A stretch of DNA of 64,000 nt from NCBI GenBank assembly GCA_964019135.1, contig OZ025257.1, positions 25,404,352 through 25,468,351 on the forward strand, given 5' to 3'. Positions 1 through 9,500 of this stretch are shown piece by piece. The stretch is from Arenicola marina. Its lineage: Eukaryota > Annelida > Polychaeta > Arenicolidae. The position numbers were made by a program, and so were the translations under genes. The notes beneath the pieces were generated by a model. It saw only the letters and a list, made by a program, of their open reading frames with translations, was not told where the DNA came from and did no database searches. Numbering within the stretch: position 1 is the stretch's first letter; every line of letters begins with the position of its first letter.

Positions 1-818
1 TCAGTTATCAGGATGGGAGTTGCTCGACATTCACCACAATGAATGCACGCGATAGTGTTTTCTGACGTTTGCCTCCGACGGATGAGAAGGTATAAATCAT
101 GTATCGGGAAATGGCGGTTTCTTCATCATTGGGTTACGTGGTTAACATGGGGCATGGAGAGAGGAGAACGCGGTGAGAGGGGGGGGGGGGAGGGGGGGGG
201 GTAGGAGTGGCTGCCCGTGAGACCGAGTCTCCGGAGAGACAGAGGGATGGGTCGACGTGTCATTTATGATTGTGGAATGCAGGCACCCAGTCCGTAATGG
301 GTATTGTGTGTCCGATGCAGGCACGATCCGATTCAGATCATGCGATGACATGGTTGTCGCGCTGGACACGTCATCTCTCTTATGAGAGCCACGCTGACAA
401 ACCCAGGAAGACTGGGCTGCTGTTGCCTTGTAATAGAAGACCATGATAGCGCATTGCGTACCGAATTTTAGATCATAAAAGCGATGCATTCAGTCGTTAT
501 CTTAGCGTGCGTTCGGAGTTAACAAAAAGATATATATGTACCACAGTACGTGTATTATGGTAACTATAAACTTTACTATTTACTAGGGGGCACACGTGAA
601 CGGTAAGATCAAGGCAGCTCCAAACGTAACTGGTATTGTAGAATATTATAGCCGCACAAGTGGTCCTCGACTGGTGGGATACAATTAAATAGGCTACTGC
701 TGCATTGTTATAATAAACTAAAAGATCCAGATAATGTATAAGATGCGGAATTTCAGGTCACAAAACGCGTCATCCCCTCATTACCTTAGGGTGGTGTCAG
801 AGCGTTAACAAAGATATA
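1..818. repeat. Copy A of a duplicated segment, left part
   Basis: This stretch aligns by eye, in the same orientation, with 32129 to about 32925. Shared landmarks include the 'ggaaatggcggtttcttcatcat' region (copy B near 32221), the passage about tcagatcatgcgatgacatg, and the run leading to 'gttaacaaagatatac'. The similarity starts at base 1, so copy A probably extends left of the window. No coding sequence is supported; the minus-strand open frame at 142-489 is a low-complexity chance frame crossing a poly-G tract near 179-202. Confidence 0.7.
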
Positions 819-822
819 CTTG
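819..822. repeat. Target site duplication, left (CTTG)
   Basis: CTTG here and CTTG at 10873-10876 flank the LTR element. The flanks join to match copy B near 32920, supporting a real insertion site. The 4-bp length is usual for Ty3/Gypsy integrases. Confidence 0.8.
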
Positions 823-2172
823 TGTGAAGACCCTCCTCGTCAGACCGTGATGATCTGAGGTGGAATCTTGACATATGTGTAACCTGATATCGGGGTCCGG
901 CCAGGGCGTGTAACAGACACCTGGACTTATTCGTGAGCCACACAACGAACAAAGTCAACAACAACGGACCAGTATAATGAATATCAATATTTAATAATCG
1001 TATTTACAGAGTTCTTCAGTTCTTCAATCTTCTTTGTTCATCGTACTTCTCGTTGTATCGTTATATGTAAATAATCACATCATCTAAATAATAGACTCGG
1101 GTACCAGCCGACTCAGGAGGTGGCAGCGGAACGAACCAGATCTTGAGACTTGTCTTGGGGGTGTTCTCCATGGCCGATGTCGAACTGCTGCGTCTTGATT
1201 CTTTACTGCGCTGCTTGGGACATCTCCGGTCTTGAGTTCTGGTCTGGATCCTTGGTTCGCTCCTTGCTCCTGGTCCTGGTGAGTTCCGAGTTGTGAGTCT
1301 CGAGTCCCGAGTTACTCTTCTACCTCTGAACCTCTGGTATTTATACCCATTGGTCCTCACATGCTACTGGTTGAATGTGGAAGCTCCTGATTGGTTTACA
1401 GAGCTATTTTCAATAGACTTGACATGCTGTCACATAAATCACTTCCACCTTTGACATTGGTCTTCCCTTTGAAGAACCGCGTTTGGCTACACATATAGGA
1501 CTCGACGTCGGGTAAACCGATACTGTAGGTTGGGATTTCGCAACCCCTGCTTTCTCTCTTTACTAAGCCATTGGGGTAGGCATGACCCCTATCATTAGTG
1601 TATCACGATGACAATGATTCACACAGGGCGTCGCTCACAGGCGTTGCCTGACCTTGAAACGTGGGATTTGTTGACCCAAGCGTTCTCTCTTTATCAAGTC
1701 ATACGGGTAGGCGTGACCTTATGATCCCTTCACTTATCTCCGTGTGACCGCGGCGATTTAGTCAATACATGGTGTCACCGGACCTTAACAATTAATGATT
1801 GTGTTTACCATCTGGTTTTAATTAAAATCTGGTTTTAATTAAACTGCTTGCCTACGCGTATTTGTTAGTCGATGTCACAACAACAGTGACGCATGGTGAC
1901 ATGACGCATGTCTACTGCCTTGTACCACCCGGTACCATATGGCGTGTTTCATGAGACCAATTACTGTCTATACAATTGCGACCACCCAAGCGAATCCCTG
2001 AGAAAGTATTTACATCCATTCACATGGCGACCTTGGGATCTGTTTACTCTTACCGCAGGGAGGTGACGCACATTCCCTTTAAATATAATAAAATAAAATA
2101 GGCAAATACCGCTAATGTTAATTCCGTTAATATAAAGTGAGCTGGGCGGCACGCCACAGCGTAACCTTTACA
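823..2172 (-). repeat. 3' LTR
   Basis: On the minus strand this is the downstream LTR. Its boundaries come from comparison with 9523-10872: identity begins at TGTGAAGA and ends at CCTTTACA. On the minus strand a CCAAT box and TATAAATA (1353-1338) mark the promoter, giving U3 from 2172 to about 1310 and R-U5 from there to 823. A variant ATTAAA lies near 990. The open frames at 1061-1360 and 1961-2152 repeat in the other LTR and are not thought to be genes. Confidence 0.93.
1338..1353 (-). promoter_or_regulatory. LTR promoter: CCAAT box and TATA box
   Basis: Read on the minus strand, CCAAT (1353-1349) is followed at once by GGGTATAAATACC, with TATAAATA at 1345-1338. This is a classic Pol II core promoter inside U3. 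Transcription should start about 30 bases downstream, near 1310. In this LTR it would drive flanking DNA rather than the element. Confidence 0.65.
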
Positions 2173-2186
2173 CACCTCCCTTCCGC
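2173..2186 (-). other. Polypurine tract
   Basis: On the minus strand GCGGAAGGGAGGTG directly precedes the LTR start TGTAAAGG. Position and composition fit the plus-strand primer site of an LTR element. The 162 bases between it and the env stop show nothing else. Confidence 0.75.
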
Positions 2187-2348
2187 AGATTAAAAATCAC
2201 ATTTGTAATCAAATATATTGTATACATTAGCAAACGATATATCGGCATTTACATCCTGCCTTAACACCAGCAAATAATAATAATAGTTAATAAACAGCTT
2301 ACATGTTGCTGTTGAAACCGAACCCGTGAGTCTGCGTATTTCGCAATT

Positions 2349-4229
2349 TTACTCACATTCCATGTCTACCTCTTCACGCAAGTCAATACATGCCCGCTTT
2401 TCAGGCGGGGCATCTGATACAACAGGACTCAGGCGCTTATTTTTACCTGAGATACCTAGGGCGGGTAGGATATCAATGGGGATGCTGAGAGGTTGCAGCT
2501 CATGGGGATGGTAGATAACTGCTTCGTCAGCGAGAGGGCGCTTACGCTTAGGTAGTTTGAGACACTTGGTACGATATCTTCGGTACAAGCAGCAAGCGAG
2601 TACCAGAATCGTTATCATTACAGTGACTATAGTGCAGATGGTGTACACACTCTGATTACGACTAAAGGCGTAATATGGGATAATAGGTACCTTATTCAAT
2701 GGTATAGGGACGGAATCTGGAAGGAGGCCATCTTCAATATCGTCTAGGATTTGAATTGCTATGGCCTTGGGGATGGTGATTGTTAGATTCAGATGAATCG
2801 GGCGTTTGGGGTACTGATAGGACGTGTTAGAGGTCGTGTAGAATATTGAATGGATGAACCAGTCATGAGTGCGTAGGACGCACGGGGCGCTTATTGTGAC
2901 GATGTGGGTTCCTCGGGGGAGACTTACCCTACGTTCTTCCTCTCCAGGACAGTTGTAACGGGCGGTCTCTCCGTGGGTCACCACAGCGTAACGGTTAGGC
3001 CCTATTTCTTGGATGAGTGACTGAGCAGGTTTGGGGCTGATTTGGAAAGGACAGTGACCAAACTCAGCTGCATTGTGGGTGATCAATCCACGGAGGCACG
3101 AGGTCATGGGTGTCCTGAATACCGGGGAGTTATGACAAACCATGGGATGATTCCCCATACACAGAGTAGGCAGGATAACATCTCCTGTCTCGGTATTTAT
3201 CACAAAGGAAGGTGGCACCTTCAACTCTATCGTTACATTGGTCTGTTCCTCATACGGAACAGGCCACGTGAAAATATGATATTGGCGATAACGTTCCGTG
3301 CTTATCAATGGCAACGAAGCGCGAAACAATACTCGTTCCGCACTGACATATACAGGATACACAATAACATGCGCGTAATACCATAACGTGGATAACATTT
3401 CTAAATCATATTTTTGCACCGCCTGAGCGATTAACTGCAGTTCTGCAGGCGGCAGGTTTTCATTCGTCAAACGACCCATTTCGACTGTTGTTCGCAGTCT
3501 ACTAAAATCATGCTGTCGTTTTTCGTTAACCATAGCAATATCTTCAATAACACCAAAGATTATCTCGATTTGCATGTCGAGCTCCAACTTGCCTACACGT
3601 TGATCCAGGTCTTGGATGTTTCGTCCAAGCCGATTGTTCATAAAGTCCGTAACTTTGCTTACGTAACTCGTTAGACGTTCAATCTGTCGTCGATGGTTGA
3701 GTAGATCAGCTCGCGTTCGGTTCACGACTGTCACGAGGTTGTCAACGACGTGGATGACAGCGGCCTGCTGTTCGGCAGTGTGCTGCATCATAGCGTTCAT
3801 CTGCTCGACCTGCGCCTCGGTAGCAGTACCGAAGAGAAAGTTGAGCACATCTCCACCGAAGTTAAGAAGTCCACGTTTGGAGCGGTGCAATACATAAGGC
3901 CGATTGAGTGTCGTCAGATCGTCCAGACGACGTAACCACATCGTGAGACTGGTATTGTCTCCGATGTCGTGAAGACTCCGATAGGCGTATAGTTGGCTGC
4001 GTAGATCGAGGAGTAGAGTGTTGATCTCCTCGGTACCGGACGGAGCGTCAAATCCCATCAGCACTGTCCACTCGCCAGCTTGATGGCGAACAGGCGATGC
4101 GTCAGAGACCAACACACCGTCAGTCAGAGTTTCGATGCCCGGTTGCGCAATTACCACAGTGGTGAAGCACAGGATGAGCAATAGGCATCGACCTGCATGC
4201 CGTCGGGTGACCCTGGTCGTTTGATCCAT
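2349..4229 (-). CDS. env: Envelope fusion glycoprotein (F/errantivirus-type)
   Basis: A 626-residue membrane protein. A hydrophobic signal sequence covers about residues 14-29. RSKR at 116-119 is a furin-type cleavage site, and the next 16 residues are a Gly/Phe/Leu-rich fusion peptide, as in baculovirus F and insect errantivirus envelopes. Residues 136-215 have heptad-like hydrophobics suggesting a coiled coil. The ectodomain carries six cysteines between 357 and 450 and N-glycosylation sites (for example 92, 170, 331, 468, 481). A transmembrane helix lies at about 528-549, followed by an 80-residue basic-then-acidic cytoplasmic tail. The start ATG lies within the end of the pol frame (79-bp overlap, different frame), so a spliced mRNA is likely. 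The frame is intact. Family-level assignment is firm; fusion activity is inferred. Confidence 0.88.
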   Translation of the reverse strand: MDQTTRVTRRHAGRCLLLILCFTTVVIAQPGIETLTDGVLVSDASPVRHQAGEWTVLMGFDAPSGTEEINTLLLDLRSQLYAYRSLHDIGDNTSLTMWLRRLDDLTTLNRPYVLHRSKRGLLNFGGDVLNFLFGTATEAQVEQMNAMMQHTAEQQAAVIHVVDNLVTVVNRTRADLLNHRRQIERLTSYVSKVTDFMNNRLGRNIQDLDQRVGKLELDMQIEIIFGVIEDIAMVNEKRQHDFSRLRTTVEMGRLTNENLPPAELQLIAQAVQKYDLEMLSTLWYYAHVIVYPVYVSAERVLFRASLPLISTERYRQYHIFTWPVPYEEQTNVTIELKVPPSFVINTETGDVILPTLCMGNHPMVCHNSPVFRTPMTSCLRGLITHNAAEFGHCPFQISPKPAQSLIQEIGPNRYAVVTHGETARYNCPGEEERRVSLPRGTHIVTISAPCVLRTHDWFIHSIFYTTSNTSYQYPKRPIHLNLTITIPKAIAIQILDDIEDGLLPDSVPIPLNKVPIIPYYAFSRNQSVYTICTIVTVMITILVLACCLYRRYRTKCLKLPKRKRPLADEAVIYHPHELQPLSIPIDILPALGISGKNKRLSPVVSDAPPEKRACIDLREEVDMECE

Positions 4230-7200
4230 TTTGATTTCTTGGGGTCTTCACACGGTGTGTCTTCTTTTAGTTCAAGTAGTTTTCTCTTGTCAGCCTGTCG
4301 TGTTGCTCGTCCTCTGATGAAGCGAACTCTCAATGAGTTGGGTTGGAGTTCCGCAGTTGTGAACTGTTCTGGTCCTGGATGCACAAGTGAAGGTTGGTAA
4401 GACCGTTCGGTCTCTTTATATGCTTGGTCAGGGTAGGCGGAGTCGTCACTCCTCCTACGCTTCTTCGCTGCAGGGGCATCGTCGCCTGTGATTGGCCATC
4501 CCCATCCTCTCTTCTCATTGGTCGGTCGTCCTGGCTCCTCATTGGCCGACGCCGGCATCTCGTCTGCTGAGTCATCTTCTCCTGACTCCGGATGACTGCC
4601 AACAGGTCCTCCTGTGGTGGGAACGCCTTTTCGCTGGCCACGTGCCAAGGCCGTTCTCTCGTCATCGATCAATTCCTCCTCTCCTGCTGCTGGACGATTC
4701 CCTCTACGAGGCCTCTCGGGAATATGGTCCCAGCAGATATCAGGATCCACTAGCTTAAGGCGTCCGCGATGGATTACCTTAGTCTTGCCAGTTCGTTGAT
4801 TCCGTAACCAATGGGTTGTACCCGTGATCCTCGTGATCACGAATTTCGGGTCCCATCTTGTTGTCAGGGGCTGCCTGGCGCCGTTCAGCACTATGACAGT
4901 GTCACCCACCTGAAAGTCCTTAGCATTGGCCTTTTGGGCCAACCTCTCCCGATTATACTTGCGGCTCTCACGCGTGTGCTCTCGAGTTAGTTTTAACGCG
5001 ACAGCCAGATTATCTAAGCGGTTTCGGAACGCGTTGTGGCCACTGGTGAGACAGCGCGAGAGGGGGATACGCGGCTGTCTACCGTACATCAGAAAGTAAG
5101 GACTATACCCAGTCACGGAACTGGTTGCGATTCGATAGCTGAGCAAAGCATCTGCCAATTTCTCTTCCCAATTAGTTAATCTATTATTAACCAATTTGGC
5201 GATGAGACGTTTGAGCGTTTGGTTGAAACGTTCAATTTTTCCATTACTTTGAGGATGGTAGGGGGTCGTCCTTACGTGTTTAATGCCTAATTGACCCAGA
5301 TAATTCGTGAACTCGCCAGCGCAGAACTCGGTACCATTATCGGTAATTAAAACTTCTGGTACCCCATGTCGCGGCAAGTACCACTGGGCAAACGCATTCC
5401 ACACTTCATAGTTAGATTTATTCCGCAAAGGCAAGGACTCCACCCAACCAGAGCAATGGTCTATAATGTTCAGGCAGTACTTACTGCCTTCTTTGCTCTC
5501 AGTCATGGGACCGATAAGGTCCATCGCAATGATTTGCGTCGGATAACTAGCAATGGGCATCTCACCCATCGCAACTCTATCTCTCCGACTACTGTGCACA
5601 CGGCACGTCGCACATAGTGATAACCTCACTGTTACACTTTTCTTCATTCCAGGCCATACGTAAGCATCGCGCACTCGATCAAGCGTTTTGGCGGTTGACA
5701 TATGGCCAATTTCTTGGTGAGCCCTATCAATAACTTTGTCCCTGAAGGCGGAGGGTAAGACTAGTCGAGGGTATACTTCTGCAGTTGGGGTAGGGCGATA
5801 AATACTATATAGGAGGTCACCCAGCTTCATGTACTGACTATCATCTTCATCGACTTTTTCCAATAAGTCACTAAACTCGGTTAACTGCGCTTTCTGTATT
5901 TCTATCCTGTCTAGACCGTCTAGCTCTAGAGGGAGCCTCTCATCACTTTCTTCATCATTGAAAGCTTGGGGATCTAACCATTCCTCCGTATCCATTATTG
6001 CTATGTGAGATTCATGGCTGCATTCGGGCGTTATCCTTGATAACATGTCAGCACGAATGTTGTTTTTGCCTTTTCTGTATTGAATTTTGGCGCCATATTC
6101 GGCAAGAAGCACTGCCCATCGTTGGATTTTAGTGTTATCCATATTCTTAGTAAAGAGTGACAACAATGGTTTATGGTCTGTGTAGACCGTGAAATCAGCA
6201 CCATAAAGGTAGGGACGTAGTTTCGTTAGTGCATAAACTACTGCATATGCTTCTTTTTCGATTGTAGCCCAGCGTAGCTGTGGCCCAGATAGTTGATGGC
6301 TGATATATTGGATCACTTTCTCGTGACCATCGTGTTCTTGAACCAAAATGGCCCCTACTGCGTATCCACTCGCGTCAGTAAAGAGTTTGTAAGGTTGATT
6401 TATCACAGGGAAAGTTAATACATGTCGGGAGCAAAGTAGGGTTTTCAGGGTTTCAAAGGCTTTATCTTGTTCTTCCTCCCATAACCACGTTTGGTTCTTT
6501 CTAGTCAACTTCACTAATGGTTCTGCATGGAGGGCATAATCAGGGACACATTGTCGGTAGTAGCCTGACATTCCAAGGAACGATCTTACCTGTTTTACTG
6601 TACGAGGGGGTTTCATGTGTTGGATTGCTGCGACTTTGTCAGGGTCACTGGTGAACCCATTTTCATTAATGATGTAGCCTAATAGTTTAATTTCTTTTAA
6701 ACCGAATGCACATTTTGAGGGTTTTAGTGTTAAACCTGCTTCTCGTAAACGGTCAAATATCATTTGAAGATGTTTGGGGTGATCTGCTGGATTTTTGGAG
6801 AACACTACGATATCGTCGAGATATACAAAGGCGCACATTCCAATCAATCCATGTAACACATGATCCATGATTCTTTGAAAAGCCGAGGGGGCGTTTACTA
6901 GCCCGAATGGCATCTTAGTAAATTCAAAGAGGCCTTTGTGGCATCGAAAAGCTGTCTTTGGGATGTCTCTTGGCGCTACAGGGATTTGCCAATAACCTGT
7001 CTTTAGGTCAAGGGTGGAGAATATGGTACTGCCACCCATCTGGTCAAATATATCCTGTATTTGGGGAAGGGGATATTGATCTTTAATCGTGATATTGTTT
7101 AGCTTCCTATAATCGACACAAAATCGTGTAGTGCCATCTTTCTTAGGAACTAACGTAATGGGGGAGCTCCATGGTGAGGACGAGGGTCGAATGACTCCGT

Positions 7201-7285
7201 CAGTTAGCATTTTATCAATTTCCTCCTCTATGATTTGTCTTTTTGTAAGGGGCATTCTATAGGCTTTTTGGCTAATTGGGGGACC
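4151..7285 (-). CDS. pol: Pol polyprotein: reverse transcriptase, RNase H, integrase
   Basis: Numbering is from the Met at 7255, although the frame is open from 7285 and is continuous with protease except for a TAG. The RT keeps the DLKTGYWQ region and YLDD (145-148). RNase H has TDAS (D293), E333 and D360. Integrase has the H513-H518-C548-C551 zinc site and catalytic D579, D639 and E675 with D-35-E spacing, then a GPY/F-type domain around 785-860. There is no chromodomain; instead a 170-residue charged tail with a KKRRR patch (possible nuclear signal) runs to the stop. The order RT-RNase H-integrase defines Ty3/Gypsy. All catalytic residues look intact. The 3' end overlaps env. Confidence 0.93.
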   Translation of the reverse strand, partial: GPPISQKAYRMPLTKRQIIEEEIDKMLTDGVIRPSSSPWSSPITLVPKKDGTTRFCVDYRKLNNITIKDQYPLPQIQDIFDQMGGSTIFSTLDLKTGYWQIPVAPRDIPKTAFRCHKGLFEFTKMPFGLVNAPSAFQRIMDHVLHGLIGMCAFVYLDDIVVFSKNPADHPKHLQMIFDRLREAGLTLKPSKCAFGLKEIKLLGYIINENGFTSDPDKVAAIQHMKPPRTVKQVRSFLGMSGYYRQCVPDYALHAEPLVKLTRKNQTWLWEEEQDKAFETLKTLLCSRHVLTFPVINQPYKLFTDASGYAVGAILVQEHDGHEKVIQYISHQLSGPQLRWATIEKEAYAVVYALTKLRPYLYGADFTVYTDHKPLLSLFTKNMDNTKIQRWAVLLAEYGAKIQYRKGKNNIRADMLSRITPECSHESHIAIMDTEEWLDPQAFNDEESDERLPLELDGLDRIEIQKAQLTEFSDLLEKVDEDDSQYMKLGDLLYSIYRPTPTAEVYPRLVLPSAFRDKVIDRAHQEIGHMSTAKTLDRVRDAYVWPGMKKSVTVRLSLCATCRVHSSRRDRVAMGEMPIASYPTQIIAMDLIGPMTESKEGSKYCLNIIDHCSGWVESLPLRNKSNYEVWNAFAQWYLPRHGVPEVLITDNGTEFCAGEFTNYLGQLGIKHVRTTPYHPQSNGKIERFNQTLKRLIAKLVNNRLTNWEEKLADALLSYRIATSSVTGYSPYFLMYGRQPRIPLSRCLTSGHNAFRNRLDNLAVALKLTREHTRESRKYNRERLAQKANAKDFQVGDTVIVLNGARQPLTTRWDPKFVITRITGTTHWLRNQRTGKTKVIHRGRLKLVDPDICWDHIPERPRRGNRPAAGEEELIDDERTALARGQRKGVPTTGGPVGSHPESGEDDSADEMPASANEEPGRPTNEKRGWGWPITGDDAPAAKKRRRSDDSAYPDQAYKETERSYQPSLVHPGPEQFTTAELQPNSLRVRFIRGRATRQADKRKLLELKEDTPCEDPKKSKWIKRPGSPDGMQVDAYCSSCASPLW

Positions 7286-7288
7286 CTA
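7286..7288 (-). other. In-frame TAG between protease and RT
   Basis: The minus strand reads ACT TAG GGT CCC CCA with homology to the usual protease-RT linker on both sides. Either one nonsense mutation disables this copy, or the stop is read through to set the level of RT. The following G is favourable for suppression, but no structure was verified. Confidence 0.85.
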
Positions 7289-7825
7289 AGTATGGATTTC
7301 CATCGGTATAAGGTTACATATTCCTGCTTGTTCTGTTTTAGAGGAGAATATATCTTCATTTTCCTGCACTACGTTTTCTATGTCGCTATCACCGATCTGT
7401 GGCATTGCCTCATCAAATCCATATATCGTGGAGAGGTCCAGATCAGTTCTCAACGCATACATTTTTCCAAACCACTCTAACTGTTTCTGTCTAATATCAA
7501 TTTTGGCATCACCTGCCTCCAACATATCCTGTCCTAGGATCATTTCCTTGTTGATATGATCATCATTAACAACAATCACTTCCTGCGGGATTAAGACTTT
7601 GTCTATCTTAATGCTGGCCTTCCCAACGGGTCTAATTACTTCGCCTGACACAGTCTTGATCGAGTTAGCGCGCTTAAACACCGTAGGGCGCCTTCTGGCC
7701 TGGAGATACTGGCGGAATTTTCCATGTCGTAATACGCTACAACTCGCTCCTGTGTCTAACAAGGCATTAACCCGAACACCGCCAATGGTAAGGGCAACGG
7801 ATAGACGGCCCGTCGTAGCGTACAC
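7286..7825 (-). CDS. Retroviral-type aspartic protease with linker to RT
   Basis: This frame carries LLDTGASCSVL, the catalytic aspartate motif of retropepsins, near its start, and ILGQDML about 85 residues later, matching the second conserved protease stretch. The first codon is GTG, not ATG, and the frame continues upstream through CTA into the gag slip site, so it is expected to be made as a Gag-Pro fusion by -1 frameshifting. The frame ends at TAG (7286-7288), but the RT frame resumes in the same phase at the next codon. The residues on both sides of the TAG read like an uninterrupted gypsy linker. Confidence 0.85.
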   Translation of the reverse strand: MYATTGRLSVALTIGGVRVNALLDTGASCSVLRHGKFRQYLQARRRPTVFKRANSIKTVSGEVIRPVGKASIKIDKVLIPQEVIVVNDDHINKEMILGQDMLEAGDAKIDIRQKQLEWFGKMYALRTDLDLSTIYGFDEAMPQIGDSDIENVVQENEDIFSSKTEQAGICNLIPMEIHT

Positions 7826-9009
7826 TAGTTTTTTGGCTTTGCACCGTACTGTGCGCGGTTTGGTTGAGAAGAACCCTGTCTTTCTCTTTCATCTATTTTG
7901 CCCTTTCTCTCAGTGGCATATTGTTTCCGCGGCATATAGTTTCGAGGGCCTGACCCATCTCGGTCCCGAGCGTATGACGCATCTTTCGGACGCCTACACT
8001 CCCGCCTAACATGGCCCAACTGTCCGCAATTAAAACATTTTGGTCGAGAGCACTCGCGGATCAGGTGACCTGACTGTCCGCAATTGTAACACCGGGGTGG
8101 AGGTCGGTCATTACGGGCACTAGCAAAGGCACTTACCGGTGGGTGGGTCACGATGTCCAGTGCTCTTGTGTTCGCCTGTGTCTTCTTTTCAACCTGGTTC
8201 AGCTGGTGCTTGATGTCTCCCAGCCTGGCGTCGAGTCTCTCCATGACTCCTGCAATGGTGCCTACCGCGTCCACTTCCATGGGTGCTTCCATTCGGGACG
8301 TCTCGGCGCGACCCAATCGTTGAAAACGGTCGGTGGCGTTGATGAAGGTCCTCACCCATTGTATGGCCTGATCGATCGTGGTGACGTCCGGGCGGCTAAC
8401 CACACGACGGCACAGGTCAGCGTTCTTAAGCCCTCGTAAGAAGGCTTGCAGCAGGATTCTCTGCTGATCCGGATTGTTCGCATATGAGGGGTATGCATCG
8501 GATGCCAGACTTCTAAACCGCACAATATAGTGCTCTTCAGGTTCATACGCCTCCTGCTTTACCACATCGATCTCGGCGCGTTTGCGCGCGGCTTCTTCTC
8601 CTCCGAGAAAGATGGCAAGTACCTCTTTCTTTATGTCGACCCAAGGCACTTGATCTTTCGCCACGACGTGCTGTTGAGCGGTGTTCGTGATGTATGTGTC
8701 CAGCTCTCGTCGAAGAGGACCCATCGTGGTCCTTTTCAGGATGGGGTGAACGTTCACGGCATTGTCATTGTTCACCACATCCATGTCCGCAATCCATTTG
8801 CGCACCAGGTCACGGGTGCTACCATCACACGGGGTCATAGAGTGGAGGATGCCCTGTCTTTCTTCGGAACCCAGTTGGACCGCGGTCCATCGGGCCAAGA
8901 GTTCTTGTAACTGTTTTTGATTGGCCTTATACGCCAGGGCTAACATTTGATCGGCGGTTACATTCGGAACTGCAGGCCCCGCCATATTAACATCATCGTC
9001 CCCCGCCAT
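7825..9009 (-). CDS. gag: Gag nucleocapsid/capsid polyprotein
   Basis: The frame opens at a GTG (9036), but the first ATG is at 9009 with an excellent context (ACCATGG), giving 394 residues. The middle contains a retrotransposon gag capsid-like helical region (W-rich, with the EEHYIVRFRSLA block). Two CCHC zinc knuckles of the form C-x2-C-x4-H-x4-C follow at about 307-320 and 325-338, ahead of a basic tail. Zinc knuckles bind genomic RNA during particle assembly. The stop lies immediately after a frameshift slip site leading to protease. The frame is intact. Confidence 0.92.
   Translation of the reverse strand: MAGDDDVNMAGPAVPNVTADQMLALAYKANQKQLQELLARWTAVQLGSEERQGILHSMTPCDGSTRDLVRKWIADMDVVNNDNAVNVHPILKRTTMGPLRRELDTYITNTAQQHVVAKDQVPWVDIKKEVLAIFLGGEEAARKRAEIDVVKQEAYEPEEHYIVRFRSLASDAYPSYANNPDQQRILLQAFLRGLKNADLCRRVVSRPDVTTIDQAIQWVRTFINATDRFQRLGRAETSRMEAPMEVDAVGTIAGVMERLDARLGDIKHQLNQVEKKTQANTRALDIVTHPPVSAFASARNDRPPPRCYNCGQSGHLIRECSRPKCFNCGQLGHVRRECRRPKDASYARDRDGSGPRNYMPRKQYATERKGKIDERERQGSSQPNRAQYGAKPKN
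7828..7834 (-). promoter_or_regulatory. -1 ribosomal frameshift slippery heptamer A AAA AAC
   Basis: The gag frame reads CCA AAA AAC TAG. The heptamer A AAA AAC is in the correct phase, directly before the gag stop (7825-7827). A -1 slip places ribosomes on CTA GTG TAC, the protease frame. This is one of the strongest known slip sequences, used by several retroviruses for gag-pro. A downstream pseudoknot was not tested. Confidence 0.8.
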
Positions 9010-9047
9010 GGTAATGACGTTGGGAACCGTATACACGAGTTAAAGTG

Positions 9048-9458
9048 TTACCTCCGTGCCCACGGGAAACCTGCCGGTTCGTGGTATTGCGTATGCTGGC
9101 CCTGCACCACCGTTAATACGTTCGACCGGAATCCCAGGCACTCCTGGCAGTACCAATCGGGGCGCTGACTCAGCGACGGGGGGCTGGCGGCACGTGGATT
9201 AGACCACGGGGGAAAAAGGCTCCACACGTTGGTCGGTTCCTCGATCGTGTCCCAATTTTCAGTAGTAGGGACGACCTCGTCCCAGTTTTCCGTCGAGGGG
9301 ATGATTAGCTCCCAGCTTTCCTTAACAGGGACGTCCTCGTCCCAGTTTTCCGTACAGGGGATGACTGTGACTTCTTCTTCAGCACACAACCACGACTTTG
9401 GTGTCTGTGTCTCCCGAGAACACACTCTTACAGCACCACCGGCTCGATCAATATTCAT
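9048..9458 (-). CDS. Leader ORF upstream of gag, with 10-residue repeats
   Basis: A 136-codon frame lies between the primer-binding site and gag, in a different frame from gag, with its stop about 38 bases before the gag ATG. The middle holds four imperfect 10-residue repeats built on T-E-N-W-D plus acidic and proline residues (one variant is K-E-S-W-E), from a 30-bp DNA repeat. The C-terminal third has a CxxC-like pair and a basic end. I recognise no family. It may encode an accessory protein, or be a by-product of an in-phase tandem repeat in the 5' leader; the 30-bp period keeps the frame open either way. Confidence 0.4.
   Translation of the reverse strand: MNIDRAGGAVRVCSRETQTPKSWLCAEEEVTVIPCTENWDEDVPVKESWELIIPSTENWDEVVPTTENWDTIEEPTNVWSLFPPWSNPRAASPPSLSQRPDWYCQECLGFRSNVLTVVQGQHTQYHEPAGFPWARR
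9250..9369. repeat. Four 30-bp tandem repeats in the retroelement leader
   Basis: Units start at 9250, 9280, 9310 and 9340, each beginning with TCCCA and sharing most of the next ten bases. The period is a multiple of three and encodes the acidic W-D repeats of the leader ORF on the minus strand. Confidence 0.85.
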
Positions 9459-9500
9459 TATGTCCGGTTCGACCCGTTCATTGTTAATGGCTTTCCGAGA

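Noticed and set aside
1061..1360. 99-codon minus-strand frame, repeated at 9761-10060
   Set aside because: It lies within both LTRs over the U3/R region; only LTR identity explains its conservation.
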